From positions 1 to 28,458 of the forward strand of contig JBOFTV010000027.1 of the NCBI GenBank assembly GCA_051652245.1: a DNA stretch of 28,458 nt, in the 5' to 3' direction. The notes under the pieces were generated by a model that worked only from the letters and a program-made list of their open reading frames with translations, searched no databases and was not told the origin of the DNA. The first letter of the stretch is position 1. Every line of letters starts with the position of its first letter. Both the position numbers and the translations under genes were made by a program. Below are positions 1-7,375 of this stretch, piece by piece. The DNA is from BHER01 sp051652245 (GTDB lineage: Bacteria > Bacillota_I > Bacilli_A > Culicoidibacterales > Culicoidibacteraceae).

Positions 1-747
1 AAAGAGATAAGTCGTATTAGTACGGGAATAAGTGAAAAAAACATAGAAATTAAAATGAACGAAGGTGGAATACTACAGTATCTCCTATTTGTGCAAATTG
101 GTATGTGTGTAAAAGTATATAAAAAAGAGATATTTGAAAATATAAGATTCAAAGAGGGAATATTATATGAAGATTTATATTTTCAATCTGATTTATATGC
201 AGACCTATTACAAAAACAGAAATTAAGAAGTTTCAGAACGTTAAATACCTACTTAAAAATATATAATTATCGAAAAAATGATAATAGTATCACAAGAACG
301 CTATTTACAGAAGAAAAATATCAAGATTATTTAGAGTGCCTTTCATCATTTAAGTTAAAAACACCAGCATATTTATATGACTTTTTTGTTCTACGTGCAG
401 AAAAACACATAAAACAGCAAACGAATGATGACGTATTTAAAAATAGAGTTAAAACATACATTGATGATAATAATGTTTCCAGATATAATGCTTTTTTTAG
501 TATTTGGGGTGACTGGAAGCGTGCAGATGTTAAAAGACAAAAAATATTTACTTATTTAGAGCAGTCTCCAGAGTTACGTGAATATATTGAACAAAAAGAG
601 CGTGAAACAAAAAAATTGATGGCTGAAAATAAAAAAAATGCCACTTATATAAAAAAACTAGAGAGAAATCTGCTGAAGAGACTGCACCTAAAAATAAAAA
701 ATAGTATAAAATGCGTGATAACTCGTAGTTGTAGAAATAATAATTAA
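1..747 (+). CDS. Family 2 glycosyltransferase, C-terminal part (5' end outside the window)
   Basis: The frame is open from base 1 without a stop, so the gene begins upstream and only its last 248 codons are seen. The segment KVYKKEIFENIRF followed by YEDLYF (codons near 109-180) and YNYRKNDNSIT (near 265-297) is the C-terminal signature of GT2 (GT-A fold) enzymes that build surface polysaccharides. The catalytic N-terminal half with its DxD motif is off the window. The last 60 residues (about 550-720) are rich in Lys and Glu and look like a coiled coil ending in a basic, possibly membrane-associated tail. The stop lies 9 bases before the next gene, so the two are surely co-transcribed. The donor sugar cannot be told. 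The internal ATG at 55 is not a credible start because homology-like sequence continues upstream of it. Confidence 0.8.
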   Translation, partial: KEISRISTGISEKNIEIKMNEGGILQYLLFVQIGMCVKVYKKEIFENIRFKEGILYEDLYFQSDLYADLLQKQKLRSFRTLNTYLKIYNYRKNDNSITRTLFTEEKYQDYLECLSSFKLKTPAYLYDFFVLRAEKHIKQQTNDDVFKNRVKTYIDDNNVSRYNAFFSIWGDWKRADVKRQKIFTYLEQSPELREYIEQKERETKKLMAENKKNATYIKKLERNLLKRLHLKIKNSIKCVITRSCRNNN

Positions 748-756
748 GGGAAATGA

Positions 757-3222
757 TTGAAGATGTGGAGAAATATTTTTAGAAGAATAAGAAACTGTAA
801 AGCACTAAAAAAAATTAAGTCTAGACTGTTATTAAAAATGCAAAGTAATATCAAAGAAAGTGGTACCATAAATTTTTCTGTTGTAACCGCTGTTTACAAT
901 GGTGAAGAATATATTGAACGGTATTTTAAAAGTATATTGGTAGATAATAAAACATATTTAGATCGGCTGGAGTTAGTTATTGTTGATGATGGCTCGACAG
1001 ATGGAACTGCAAAAATAATAAGAAAATGGAAGAATCTTTACCCGGATAATATTAGCTACATATTTCAGGTAAATCAAGGGCAATCGATGGCTAGAAAAAA
1101 TGGGTTGAAAAGTGCTAAAAATCAATGGGTAACATTTATTGATAGCGATGATTTTATAGGAGAGAATTATTTTACAGAGGTAAATAAAGCAATAGTATGG
1201 AGTGGGAATAAAGGCGTTATCTCAGTAAAAACAGAATATTTTGAAGAAAGTAGTAAATTAGAATCAGATAGTCACCCATTAAAATATAGGTTTGACTATG
1301 GCTACAAATATAAAACGGTGGATTTAGCCAAAGAACCAACATTTTTTCAGCTTGCAGTTAATTGTGTCTTTATTAGGAGAGATAAATTAATAGATAGTGG
1401 TGTGGAGATGATCGACTTACGTCCACAATTTGAGGACGCATTTTTTTTATCTGAATATTTTCTAGCTACTTTGGAATATAAAATTACATTTGTGAATACA
1501 TCGGTATATTATTATAGAAAAAGAGCAAACTCAAGTTCAACACTTGATATTGCTAAAAATGATGTGGTGAGATATACTGAATTATTAGAAAAGGGGTATT
1601 ATAATCTATTGACTTTATTTAAAAATAGACAAGGTTTTGTTCCAATTTTCATCCAGAACTTAGTGATCTATGATTTAAGCTGGAATATAAAGGAGTTAGA
1701 GGAATCGAAGCTATTTTTGACTCACGACCAACAGCAGTATAGAGAAGAGATACTAGTAAAAATATTTCAATTAATTGATTTTTCAAATATTAAAAAATCT
1801 TGGAAGTATTTTTGGTCACTTTACCAAATAGGTATTAATCATCATTATTATAATAACCAAGGGAGCACACGAGCAGGAGCATATTATTTTTATGAGAACA
1901 ATAATGATGTGATACTTGAGCTAGTTAGCTACTCTGATAACTGGGAAATCTATATCGGAGGGGTGAAATTCGTAATTAGAGAGACTGAATATACTATGTA
2001 TCAAGAATATATTAATAATAGAAAGTTATGTAAAAGATTTTTTATTAAAATTCCCAAAAAAAATCAGGATAAAATTCCCGAAATCGCGCTTTATTTTTCT
2101 GGACAAAAAGTTGATGTTGCAAACTGGAAGAAAAATTTCAAACCGAAAAAATTCAATGAGAAATCTACAATTATATTTTATGATCGCCTTAATAAGGCTG
2201 ATGACAATGCAGAAGTTTTATATGATTGGTTTGTTAAATATAAACCTGAGTATACAAACATCTATTTTGCTATTAATGAGGCCAGTAGTGATTTTACACG
2301 ACTCAAAGAAAAGGGCGTAAATGTAGTTAATTATAGTAGTCCGGATTTTACTCAATTATATATAGATGCAGACTATATTTTGTCTTCTGGTTTTGATAAA
2401 GGAATTGAAAATATAGATGGTCTCCGCTATAATTCATTTGTATCGCGGGCAAAGTTTATCTTCCTTCAACATGGAATTATAACAGATGATTTGAGTAAAT
2501 GGTTCGCGCTTAAGCGATATGATAAGATAGTTATATCAACAGATTTTGAGAAGAAGTCACTTTTATCGAAGTATACAATTTTCCCCGATCAGATAATGCA
2601 AACAGGCTTAGCTAGGTATGATAAATTAAAAAGCCAGCCACAAAAGATTATTCTGATTGCTCCTACTTGGAGACAAAAGTATAAAAACTACTCAGTGGAA
2701 GCCTTCGCAGAGACCGAATATTTTAATGAAATAAAAAATGGACTGCTAGATACACGAACAAATGATTTTTTACGTGTAAATGGCTATAAAATAAAACTGT
2801 TATTACATCCTGAAGTTAGCAAATATAGAGAATTATTTACTGAGATGATGAATCCAAATATAATGGTATTAAACACCTTTGATATTTCCTATCAAGAAGA
2901 AATATCTAGAGCAAGTATTATGGTAACGGATTACTCTTCGGTAGTGCTTGATTTTGCATATCTCCAGAAGCCAATAATTTATTTTCAAAAAAATCCAAAA
3001 GAATTTTTTAGATATCATTTATATACGGAAGATTTAGATTATAGGAAGGATGGCCTTGGAGTGGTTGTATCTGGTTATGATGAATTATTAGAAACAATTT
3101 TATTGCTCATTAATAATGATTGTAGACAACCTGCTCTTTATGAGAAACGAGTAGATAAATTTTATAAATATAGGGATAAATATAATTGCGCACGAATATT
3201 TGACGAATTAGAAAAGATGTAG
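757..3222 (+). CDS. Two-domain GT2 glycosyltransferase / CDP-glycerol glycerophosphotransferase (TagF-like)
   Basis: The 821-residue protein joins two enzymes. Residues about 38-270 are a GT2 domain with VVTAVYNGEEYIERY, DDGSTDG (77-83) and the metal-binding DSDD (129-132). Residues about 470-820 resemble the Glyphos_transf domain of TagF/TarF enzymes, with FLQHGI (569-574), LLLHPE (681-686) and MVTDYSSVVLDFAYLQKP (722-739). The C-terminal half would transfer glycerol phosphate from CDP-glycerol, and the N-terminal half would add a sugar, so the product is probably a teichoic-acid-like or phosphoglycerol-decorated capsule polymer made at the inner membrane face. The middle part (about 280-465) is a linker I do not recognise. 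The start is TTG at 757, six bases after AAGGG; ATG at 763 is the alternative. The gene is the last of its operon in view. The sugar and acceptor are unknown. Confidence 0.87.
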   Translation: MKMWRNIFRRIRNCKALKKIKSRLLLKMQSNIKESGTINFSVVTAVYNGEEYIERYFKSILVDNKTYLDRLELVIVDDGSTDGTAKIIRKWKNLYPDNISYIFQVNQGQSMARKNGLKSAKNQWVTFIDSDDFIGENYFTEVNKAIVWSGNKGVISVKTEYFEESSKLESDSHPLKYRFDYGYKYKTVDLAKEPTFFQLAVNCVFIRRDKLIDSGVEMIDLRPQFEDAFFLSEYFLATLEYKITFVNTSVYYYRKRANSSSTLDIAKNDVVRYTELLEKGYYNLLTLFKNRQGFVPIFIQNLVIYDLSWNIKELEESKLFLTHDQQQYREEILVKIFQLIDFSNIKKSWKYFWSLYQIGINHHYYNNQGSTRAGAYYFYENNNDVILELVSYSDNWEIYIGGVKFVIRETEYTMYQEYINNRKLCKRFFIKIPKKNQDKIPEIALYFSGQKVDVANWKKNFKPKKFNEKSTIIFYDRLNKADDNAEVLYDWFVKYKPEYTNIYFAINEASSDFTRLKEKGVNVVNYSSPDFTQLYIDADYILSSGFDKGIENIDGLRYNSFVSRAKFIFLQHGIITDDLSKWFALKRYDKIVISTDFEKKSLLSKYTIFPDQIMQTGLARYDKLKSQPQKIILIAPTWRQKYKNYSVEAFAETEYFNEIKNGLLDTRTNDFLRVNGYKIKLLLHPEVSKYRELFTEMMNPNIMVLNTFDISYQEEISRASIMVTDYSSVVLDFAYLQKPIIYFQKNPKEFFRYHLYTEDLDYRKDGLGVVVSGYDELLETILLLINNDCRQPALYEKRVDKFYKYRDKYNCARIFDELEKM

Positions 3223-3310
3223 CGTAAAGAGTTCACAATGGGCTGCGAAGAAAAACAAGCAAAATTATTATGAGGTGTTCAAAAAATCATTCTCACAAAA
3301 CATCGTATTG

Positions 3311-3342
3311 GAGCCAAGAACTTGATGTCTTGGTTCTATTTC
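3311..3342 (+). terminator. Weak hairpin after the surface-polymer genes
   Basis: AGCCAAGA (3312-3319) pairs with TCTTGGTT (3328-3335), including one G-U pair, across an 8-base loop. The following bases are T-rich but broken (CTATTTC), so it is at best a weak intrinsic terminator for the upstream operon. Confidence 0.4.
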
Positions 3343-3395
3343 TGCTGACTGGTTAGAACAAAAATTCTTGAAAAATAAAATGGCGCAATAACTTC

Positions 3396-3425
3396 TTGAA
3401 CATTTATCCATATATATGATACAAT
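3396..3425 (+). promoter_or_regulatory. SigA-type promoter of the protease gene
   Basis: TTGAAC (3396-3401) and TACAAT (3420-3425) are 18 bases apart. The -10 is preceded by TG one base upstream (extended -10). Transcription would start near 3432, which rules out an ATG at 3416 as the translation start. Confidence 0.6.
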
Positions 3426-3466
3426 ATTTTTATATTTTACATTTTATAAAAAGAAGGAGAACAATT

Positions 3467-4948
3467 ATGAAGAAAATTTTGATATCTAGTATAGTAACAC
3501 TGATGTTGTTGGGAAGTATAGTAGGAATTCCTGTATCTGCTGAAGATAACTTAGTAGATAGTGGTTTGTCGACTCAATCATTCAAAGATTTTGCACCAGA
3601 TAAAATAGAAGAAGAAGTTTTAATGGAGGAAAATAACACCATAAAAGTAGAATTGGAAGATTCCTCAGATAAAGAACCCGATTTGTATATTGATGAAGAT
3701 GGAGCTATCACACTGGGTGCTGAAGAAAACAAAGTCTCTACTTTTGCTGTGGATAACCGTGTAAAAATAACGGATACGACTCAATATCCTTATTCGGCAG
3801 TTGCAAGATTAGCAACGCAGTGGGAACTAAGAAGTGATCTTGGAAGGAAACTTACTGTGGGCGGTTCGTGTTCTGGAACCGTTATTGAAAAAGACAGTGT
3901 TTTGACGGCTGCACATTGTTTGGTTTTGGAGTTTGGTGAGTTCTCATACAAGGGTGAAATTTATAGGCTAGTATCCAATCTTCCATCAGTAGTTAGCGTT
4001 TATCCAGGCGGCAACGGTCCTAATGAGTTTCCTTTAGGGAAGCATGAGGTACGTACATTTTATATTAGTAAATCATTTATTTTAAAAGATGACTCTAAAG
4101 GCGATTCTTATGATTATGAATACGATCATGCAGTAATGAAATTACGTGAGCCAGTTAGTGGTAATGTGGGAATAATGAAAGTTGTAAACACACATCCTTT
4201 ATATGCATATTCTGCGGGATATCCAGGAGAAAAAAAGAGCTACATGTATAAGACAGAAGGAAAATTTATAGGTCAGCATCAGAGTGATTTGTATTATGAA
4301 ATGGATGCTACTCGTGGGCAAAGTGGTAGTCCGGTTTTTAATGAAAATAATGAAGTTTTTGGAGTTATGTCTCGAAGTACTCATGCAGATTCTGGGGAAT
4401 TTGATGGTAAGGAAGAAGTAAATAAGCCACTAGGTGTGGTAACTAGCCTAAAAGATACAAAATATGATGACGTAATAAAATGGACTTATTGTGGAGCTGA
4501 ATACAGTGGTTGCAAAATTAAAGAAGGGAATCTTATTTATTTCATGAATGGGGACGGCACGATTAAGTACGCTAACGAGTATAGTGGAGTGACTAAGACT
4601 AGAGTTTATACTTACTATCTAAGTACAAAATATGATGGTAACCATCGGAATCACGTTCAATTTGAGTATGCACTCAATGACAAAAATGAAATAACATCAG
4701 CAAAGCGAAAACAAAACAATTCTAATAGAGTGACGATGATATATAATTTCTATCCGAATACGAAATATGATAGTAACCGTTGGAATCACGTAAAATTTGA
4801 ATACTATATGACGGCACAACAGAATATAGATTTTGCATTGAGATATAGCGATAATTCAAAGACTGCAACGATAAAGTACATCTTTCAAGAAAACATAAAA
4901 TATGATAGTAACCGCTGGAATAATGTGAAAACAACAATTAAAATATAA
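3467..4948 (+). CDS. Secreted V8-like (glutamyl endopeptidase family, S1B) serine protease with C-terminal repeats
   Basis: The 493-residue precursor starts at ATG 3467, seven bases after AAGGAG; an in-frame ATG at 3416 lies inside the promoter. A signal peptide (1-25, ending PVSA) is followed by an acidic pro-region to about residue 94. The mature domain then begins with DNRVKITDTTQYPYSAV, which resembles the mature start of staphylococcal V8 protease. The triad is His150 (LTAAHC), Asp220 (EYDHAVMKL) and Ser286 (RGQSGSPVF). Cys135 and Cys151 keep the 16-residue spacing of the chymotrypsin-fold disulfide around the active His. When I align it with V8 from Ser169 onward, the V8 His184 needed for Glu preference falls on Met301, so specificity may differ. 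Residues 360-493 form three 45-residue repeats. The gene stands alone with its own promoter and is probably secreted or wall-bound. Protease class is sure; substrate is not. Confidence 0.88.
   Translation: MKKILISSIVTLMLLGSIVGIPVSAEDNLVDSGLSTQSFKDFAPDKIEEEVLMEENNTIKVELEDSSDKEPDLYIDEDGAITLGAEENKVSTFAVDNRVKITDTTQYPYSAVARLATQWELRSDLGRKLTVGGSCSGTVIEKDSVLTAAHCLVLEFGEFSYKGEIYRLVSNLPSVVSVYPGGNGPNEFPLGKHEVRTFYISKSFILKDDSKGDSYDYEYDHAVMKLREPVSGNVGIMKVVNTHPLYAYSAGYPGEKKSYMYKTEGKFIGQHQSDLYYEMDATRGQSGSPVFNENNEVFGVMSRSTHADSGEFDGKEEVNKPLGVVTSLKDTKYDDVIKWTYCGAEYSGCKIKEGNLIYFMNGDGTIKYANEYSGVTKTRVYTYYLSTKYDGNHRNHVQFEYALNDKNEITSAKRKQNNSNRVTMIYNFYPNTKYDSNRWNHVKFEYYMTAQQNIDFALRYSDNSKTATIKYIFQENIKYDSNRWNNVKTTIKI
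4544..4945 (+). repeat. Three tandem 135-bp in-frame repeats (45 residues each)
   Basis: The motif KYD-x-N-x-x-N-x-V recurs with Lys at residues 388, 433 and 478 of the protease, exactly 45 residues (135 bp) apart each time. Units 2 and 3 share KYDSNRWN. Each unit also carries an upstream aromatic beta-like stretch (RVYTYYLST, RVTMIYNFYP, TATIKYIFQ). This suggests a tandemly duplicated beta-rich binding or wall-anchoring module; its ligand is unknown. Confidence 0.82.
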
Positions 4949-5020
4949 GGAGGCCGAACTAAAAATAGAAATGTGGGTACCTGAGGTGGTATAATCCTGA
5001 GTTTATCAGCAAAAAAAGAT

Positions 5021-5066
5021 AAAAACGTCATAAGCCCTTGTTACGAAAGGCTTTATGACGTTTTTT
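5021..5066. terminator. Strong, possibly bidirectional hairpin terminator
   Basis: AAAAACGTCATAAGCC (5021-5036) pairs with GGCTTTATGACGTTTTT (5049-5065) with one bulge, leaving a 12-base loop. A-tract and T-tract on either side allow use on both strands. It lies 70 bases after the protease gene and directly abuts the stop codon of the transposase relic, so it may have come with the insertion element. Confidence 0.75.
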
Positions 5067-5685
5067 AGTTATTTTTAACTGTTGTACTCCAGTTTTTCCC
5101 ATAGTGGACTAATTGCTCGTGGGTAACAATGCCTTTAGTCCACTCAATTCCTAAGAGGTGATTGAGTGTTCACAGATTACTTATCTGCCTGGACGCGATA
5201 AAATCCATTGGGGAGCATATTCGCCGTGGCGCTATTTAGTGCACGGATAAGAACTGCAGGGCTGTGATCCCACTTTATTTTGTGTTGGACAATTCGGATA
5301 ATTACTAGTGCCAGAAAGCATGTTAAAAAATGGACTTCAATATGCTCTTTCTTTTAGACAAATACCGGTCTTGCAGCAAATTCTGTTTTTTTTACGTGGA
5401 AGCAGTTTTCTATTTTTGATAGCTGTTTGTATTGGCATAACATATCCTCATCACTCATCAGGGGTTCCCTTGTTACAAGTACATTTATTCCATCAAACTG
5501 CTCATCAAAGGCAACATCAGCTGCATTTAAGCTAATTAATGGACTAAAAGCAATGCGCTCTCCTGTTTGTTCATCAATTGTATAGAGTGAAAGATATTTC
5601 TTACCACCTTTTTTACAGGTTTGACGAAAGATTTCGGCGTTTGTCAATTTGCTTGCATATTCTAGTGCTCCATCACGCAACTATC
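5065..5685 (-). pseudogene. Broken IS4-superfamily (IS1634-like) transposase, C-terminal remnant
   Basis: The minus strand from 5680 down to 5357 reads a 108-residue open piece with YKQLSKIENCFHVKK. This fits the Y-(2)-R-(3)-E-(6)-K signature of IS4-type transposases, with the Arg replaced by Leu and the catalytic Glu at codon 5410-5408. The family pattern continues past the stop at 5356-5354 (EVHFLTCFLALVIIRIVQHK, then LIRALNSATANML and NGFYRVQADK). After a stop at 5179-5177 and a frameshift it runs on as NHLLGIEWTKGIVTHEQLVH and ends with KNN and TAA at 5067-5065. The N-terminal part, with the first catalytic Asp residues, is missing beyond 5685. At least two in-frame stops and one frameshift mean it is dead. 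The IS1634 assignment is from memory of the family pattern. Confidence 0.82.
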
Positions 5686-5686
5686 C

Positions 5687-5785
5687 TATCAGACTGGGGA
5701 TAACTTAGTATATGCTAGACTACCAATTAAAAATGAAGCAGATAAAAAAGTAACAGACGGACTTCCTTCAAAGGAAATTATCTAA
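5687..5785 (+). pseudogene. Orphan C-terminal coding relic of 32 codons
   Basis: Immediately beside the broken end of the transposase remnant, an open stretch reads YQTGDNLVYARLPIKNEADK and ends PSKEII plus TAA. It has no start codon or ribosome binding site. Its composition looks protein-like, so it is probably the 3' end of a gene cut by the insertion or a later deletion. I do not recognise the protein. Confidence 0.35.
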
Positions 5786-6056
5786 GTCAAATTGAATTTA
5801 CAAACAATAAAATAATAGGTGGAGTAACGTATCCACATAATAATCTCTCTAGTCATATAAGTGTTTTTTTTATTTTATAAATTACATTTGGCGTGGTTGC
5901 TGGATTGGAAATTAGCAATAATATTTTTAACAACCAGTTTCAAAAGAGGGAGGCTAGGATATTTAGTAATAGTACCTTTAATCAACTAAATATTATTAAA
6001 TCCAAGAAACGTCGATACCCGCTAAAGTAGACAACATAATTCCCCCAAAAACATAC
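5786..6056. other. AT-rich gene-free stretch with short coding-like scraps
   Basis: No full gene is present. A GTG-led 42-codon hydrophobic frame (5861-5989) and an overlapping frame without a start (5881 to about 6030) look like fragments rather than genes, and neither has a ribosome binding site. The stretch connects the decayed island to the pgk promoter. Confidence 0.5.
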
Positions 6057-6085
6057 GTGCAAAACCCCACCAAATCTAGTATAAT
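6057..6085 (+). promoter_or_regulatory. Probable pgk promoter
   Basis: A consensus TATAAT lies at 6080-6085. Seventeen bases upstream is a poor -35 (GTGCAA, 6057-6062). The start point would be near 6092, giving a leader of about 29 bases to the pgk start. Confidence 0.5.
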
Positions 6086-6120
6086 AGATATTATAACCGA
6101 TTTGAAAGGAGCACATGAAA

Positions 6121-7311
6121 ATGGCTAAAAAAAGTATTAAAAACCTCCAATTAGAAAATAAAAAAGTATTAGTACGTGTAGATTTCAACGTACCAATGAA
6201 AGACGGGGTAATAACGGATGCAAACCGTATCGTTGAAGCTCTACCGACAATTAAATATATCATTGAAAACAACGGAAAAGCAATCCTATTCTCACATCTA
6301 GGAAAAGTAAAAGCGGAGTCAGACAAAGCCGCTAAATCACTAGCACCAGTTGCTAAAAAACTTGAAGAATTACTAGGGAAACCAGTGAAATTCATCGCTC
6401 AAACACGTGGTGCAGAGCTAGAAGAGGCGATAAATAACCTCGAAAATGGTGAAGTTCTTGTTTTTGAAAACACGCGTTTTGAAGATATTGATGGTAAAAA
6501 GGAATCAGGAAATGACCCAGAGCTAGGGGCGTATTGGGCATCTCTAGGTGATGTTTTTGTTAATGATGCATTTGGAACAGCACATCGTGCCCATGCCTCA
6601 AATAAGGGGATTGCAAGTCACCTTGAAACAGCAGCAGGTTTTCTTCTCCAAAAAGAGATTGAGTTTATTGGGGGAGCGGTTGATCAACCACAGAGACCAT
6701 TTATTGCAATTTTAGGTGGAGCAAAAGTTTCAGATAAAATTGGTGTTATCGAAAACCTACTTGAAAAAGCTGACAAAGTTATTGTTGGTGGTGGGATGAT
6801 GTTTACTTTCTTAAAGGCCCAAGGTAAAAATATTGGTTCTTCACTAGTTGAGGAAGATAAAGTTGCATTAGCAAAATCATTGCTCGAAAAAGCAAACGGA
6901 AAGTTAATTTTACCAATTGACACAGTAGTTGTTGAATCATTTAGCAATGATGTTCCTTTTGAAGTTGTTTCTGTTGATAATATTGCTAATAATGTTATGG
7001 GATTGGATATCGGTCCAGCGTCAATTGAGATGTTTACTAAAACATTAGCAGGTGCGAAGACAGTTGTCTGGAATGGTCCAATGGGTGTCTTTGAGATGTC
7101 GAATTTTGCCAATGGAACAATTGGTGTTTGTGAAGCAATCGCTAATCTAACGGATGCTAAAACAATCATTGGTGGAGGAGACTCAGCGGCAGCAGCTATT
7201 CAATTAGGCTTTGCTGATAAGTTTTCACATATTTCAACAGGTGGTGGAGCATCACTTGAGTATCTTGAAGGCAAAGAGCTTCCAGGTGTTGAGTGTGTCG
7301 ACAATATCTAA
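6121..7311 (+). CDS. pgk: Phosphoglycerate kinase
   Basis: This is the cytosolic glycolytic enzyme that makes ATP from 1,3-bisphosphoglycerate and ADP. The 396-residue length is normal. Family marks are RVDFNVP (19-25), SHLG (58-61), a GGAKVSDK substrate-loop segment and the nucleotide-binding GGGDSAAA (351-358). The loop after SHLG reads KVKAESDKAAKSL, the form I associate with streptococcal and enterococcal enzymes rather than the RPKG of bacilli. Two ATGs compete: 6115 is only 3 bases from AAGGAG (6106-6111), whereas 6121 is 9 bases away and gives the usual N-terminus (MAKKSI), so 6121 is preferred. The gene has its own promoter and a hairpin terminator and is not next to gap, tpi or eno in this window. 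Confidence 0.97.
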   Translation: MAKKSIKNLQLENKKVLVRVDFNVPMKDGVITDANRIVEALPTIKYIIENNGKAILFSHLGKVKAESDKAAKSLAPVAKKLEELLGKPVKFIAQTRGAELEEAINNLENGEVLVFENTRFEDIDGKKESGNDPELGAYWASLGDVFVNDAFGTAHRAHASNKGIASHLETAAGFLLQKEIEFIGGAVDQPQRPFIAILGGAKVSDKIGVIENLLEKADKVIVGGGMMFTFLKAQGKNIGSSLVEEDKVALAKSLLEKANGKLILPIDTVVVESFSNDVPFEVVSVDNIANNVMGLDIGPASIEMFTKTLAGAKTVVWNGPMGVFEMSNFANGTIGVCEAIANLTDAKTIIGGGDSAAAAIQLGFADKFSHISTGGGASLEYLEGKELPGVECVDNI

Positions 7312-7320
7312 TCATTTTAC

Positions 7321-7349
7321 AAAAAAAGGGCTGAGAAGCTCTTTTTTTT
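7321..7349 (+). terminator. Intrinsic terminator of pgk
   Basis: AAAAAAAGGGCT (7321-7332) pairs with AGCTCTTTTTTT across a GAGA loop and ends in an eight-T run. It begins 10 bases after the pgk stop. Confidence 0.75.
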
Positions 7350-7375
7350 GCTAAAATAGAAAGTTGTGTGTGTTT

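Noticed and set aside
5308..5535. Plus-strand open frame of 75 codons in the decayed island
   Set aside because: It is antisense to the transposase remnant, whose reading frame shows clear family motifs; there is no ribosome binding site.
5861..5989. GTG-led hydrophobic 42-codon frame
   Set aside because: No Shine-Dalgarno or promoter, in a decayed stretch with an overlapping, equally protein-like frame; not reported as a gene.
6684..7169. Long antisense open frame inside pgk
   Set aside because: The plus strand is an intact, highly conserved pgk; the antisense frame is a by-product of codon use and has no start signals.
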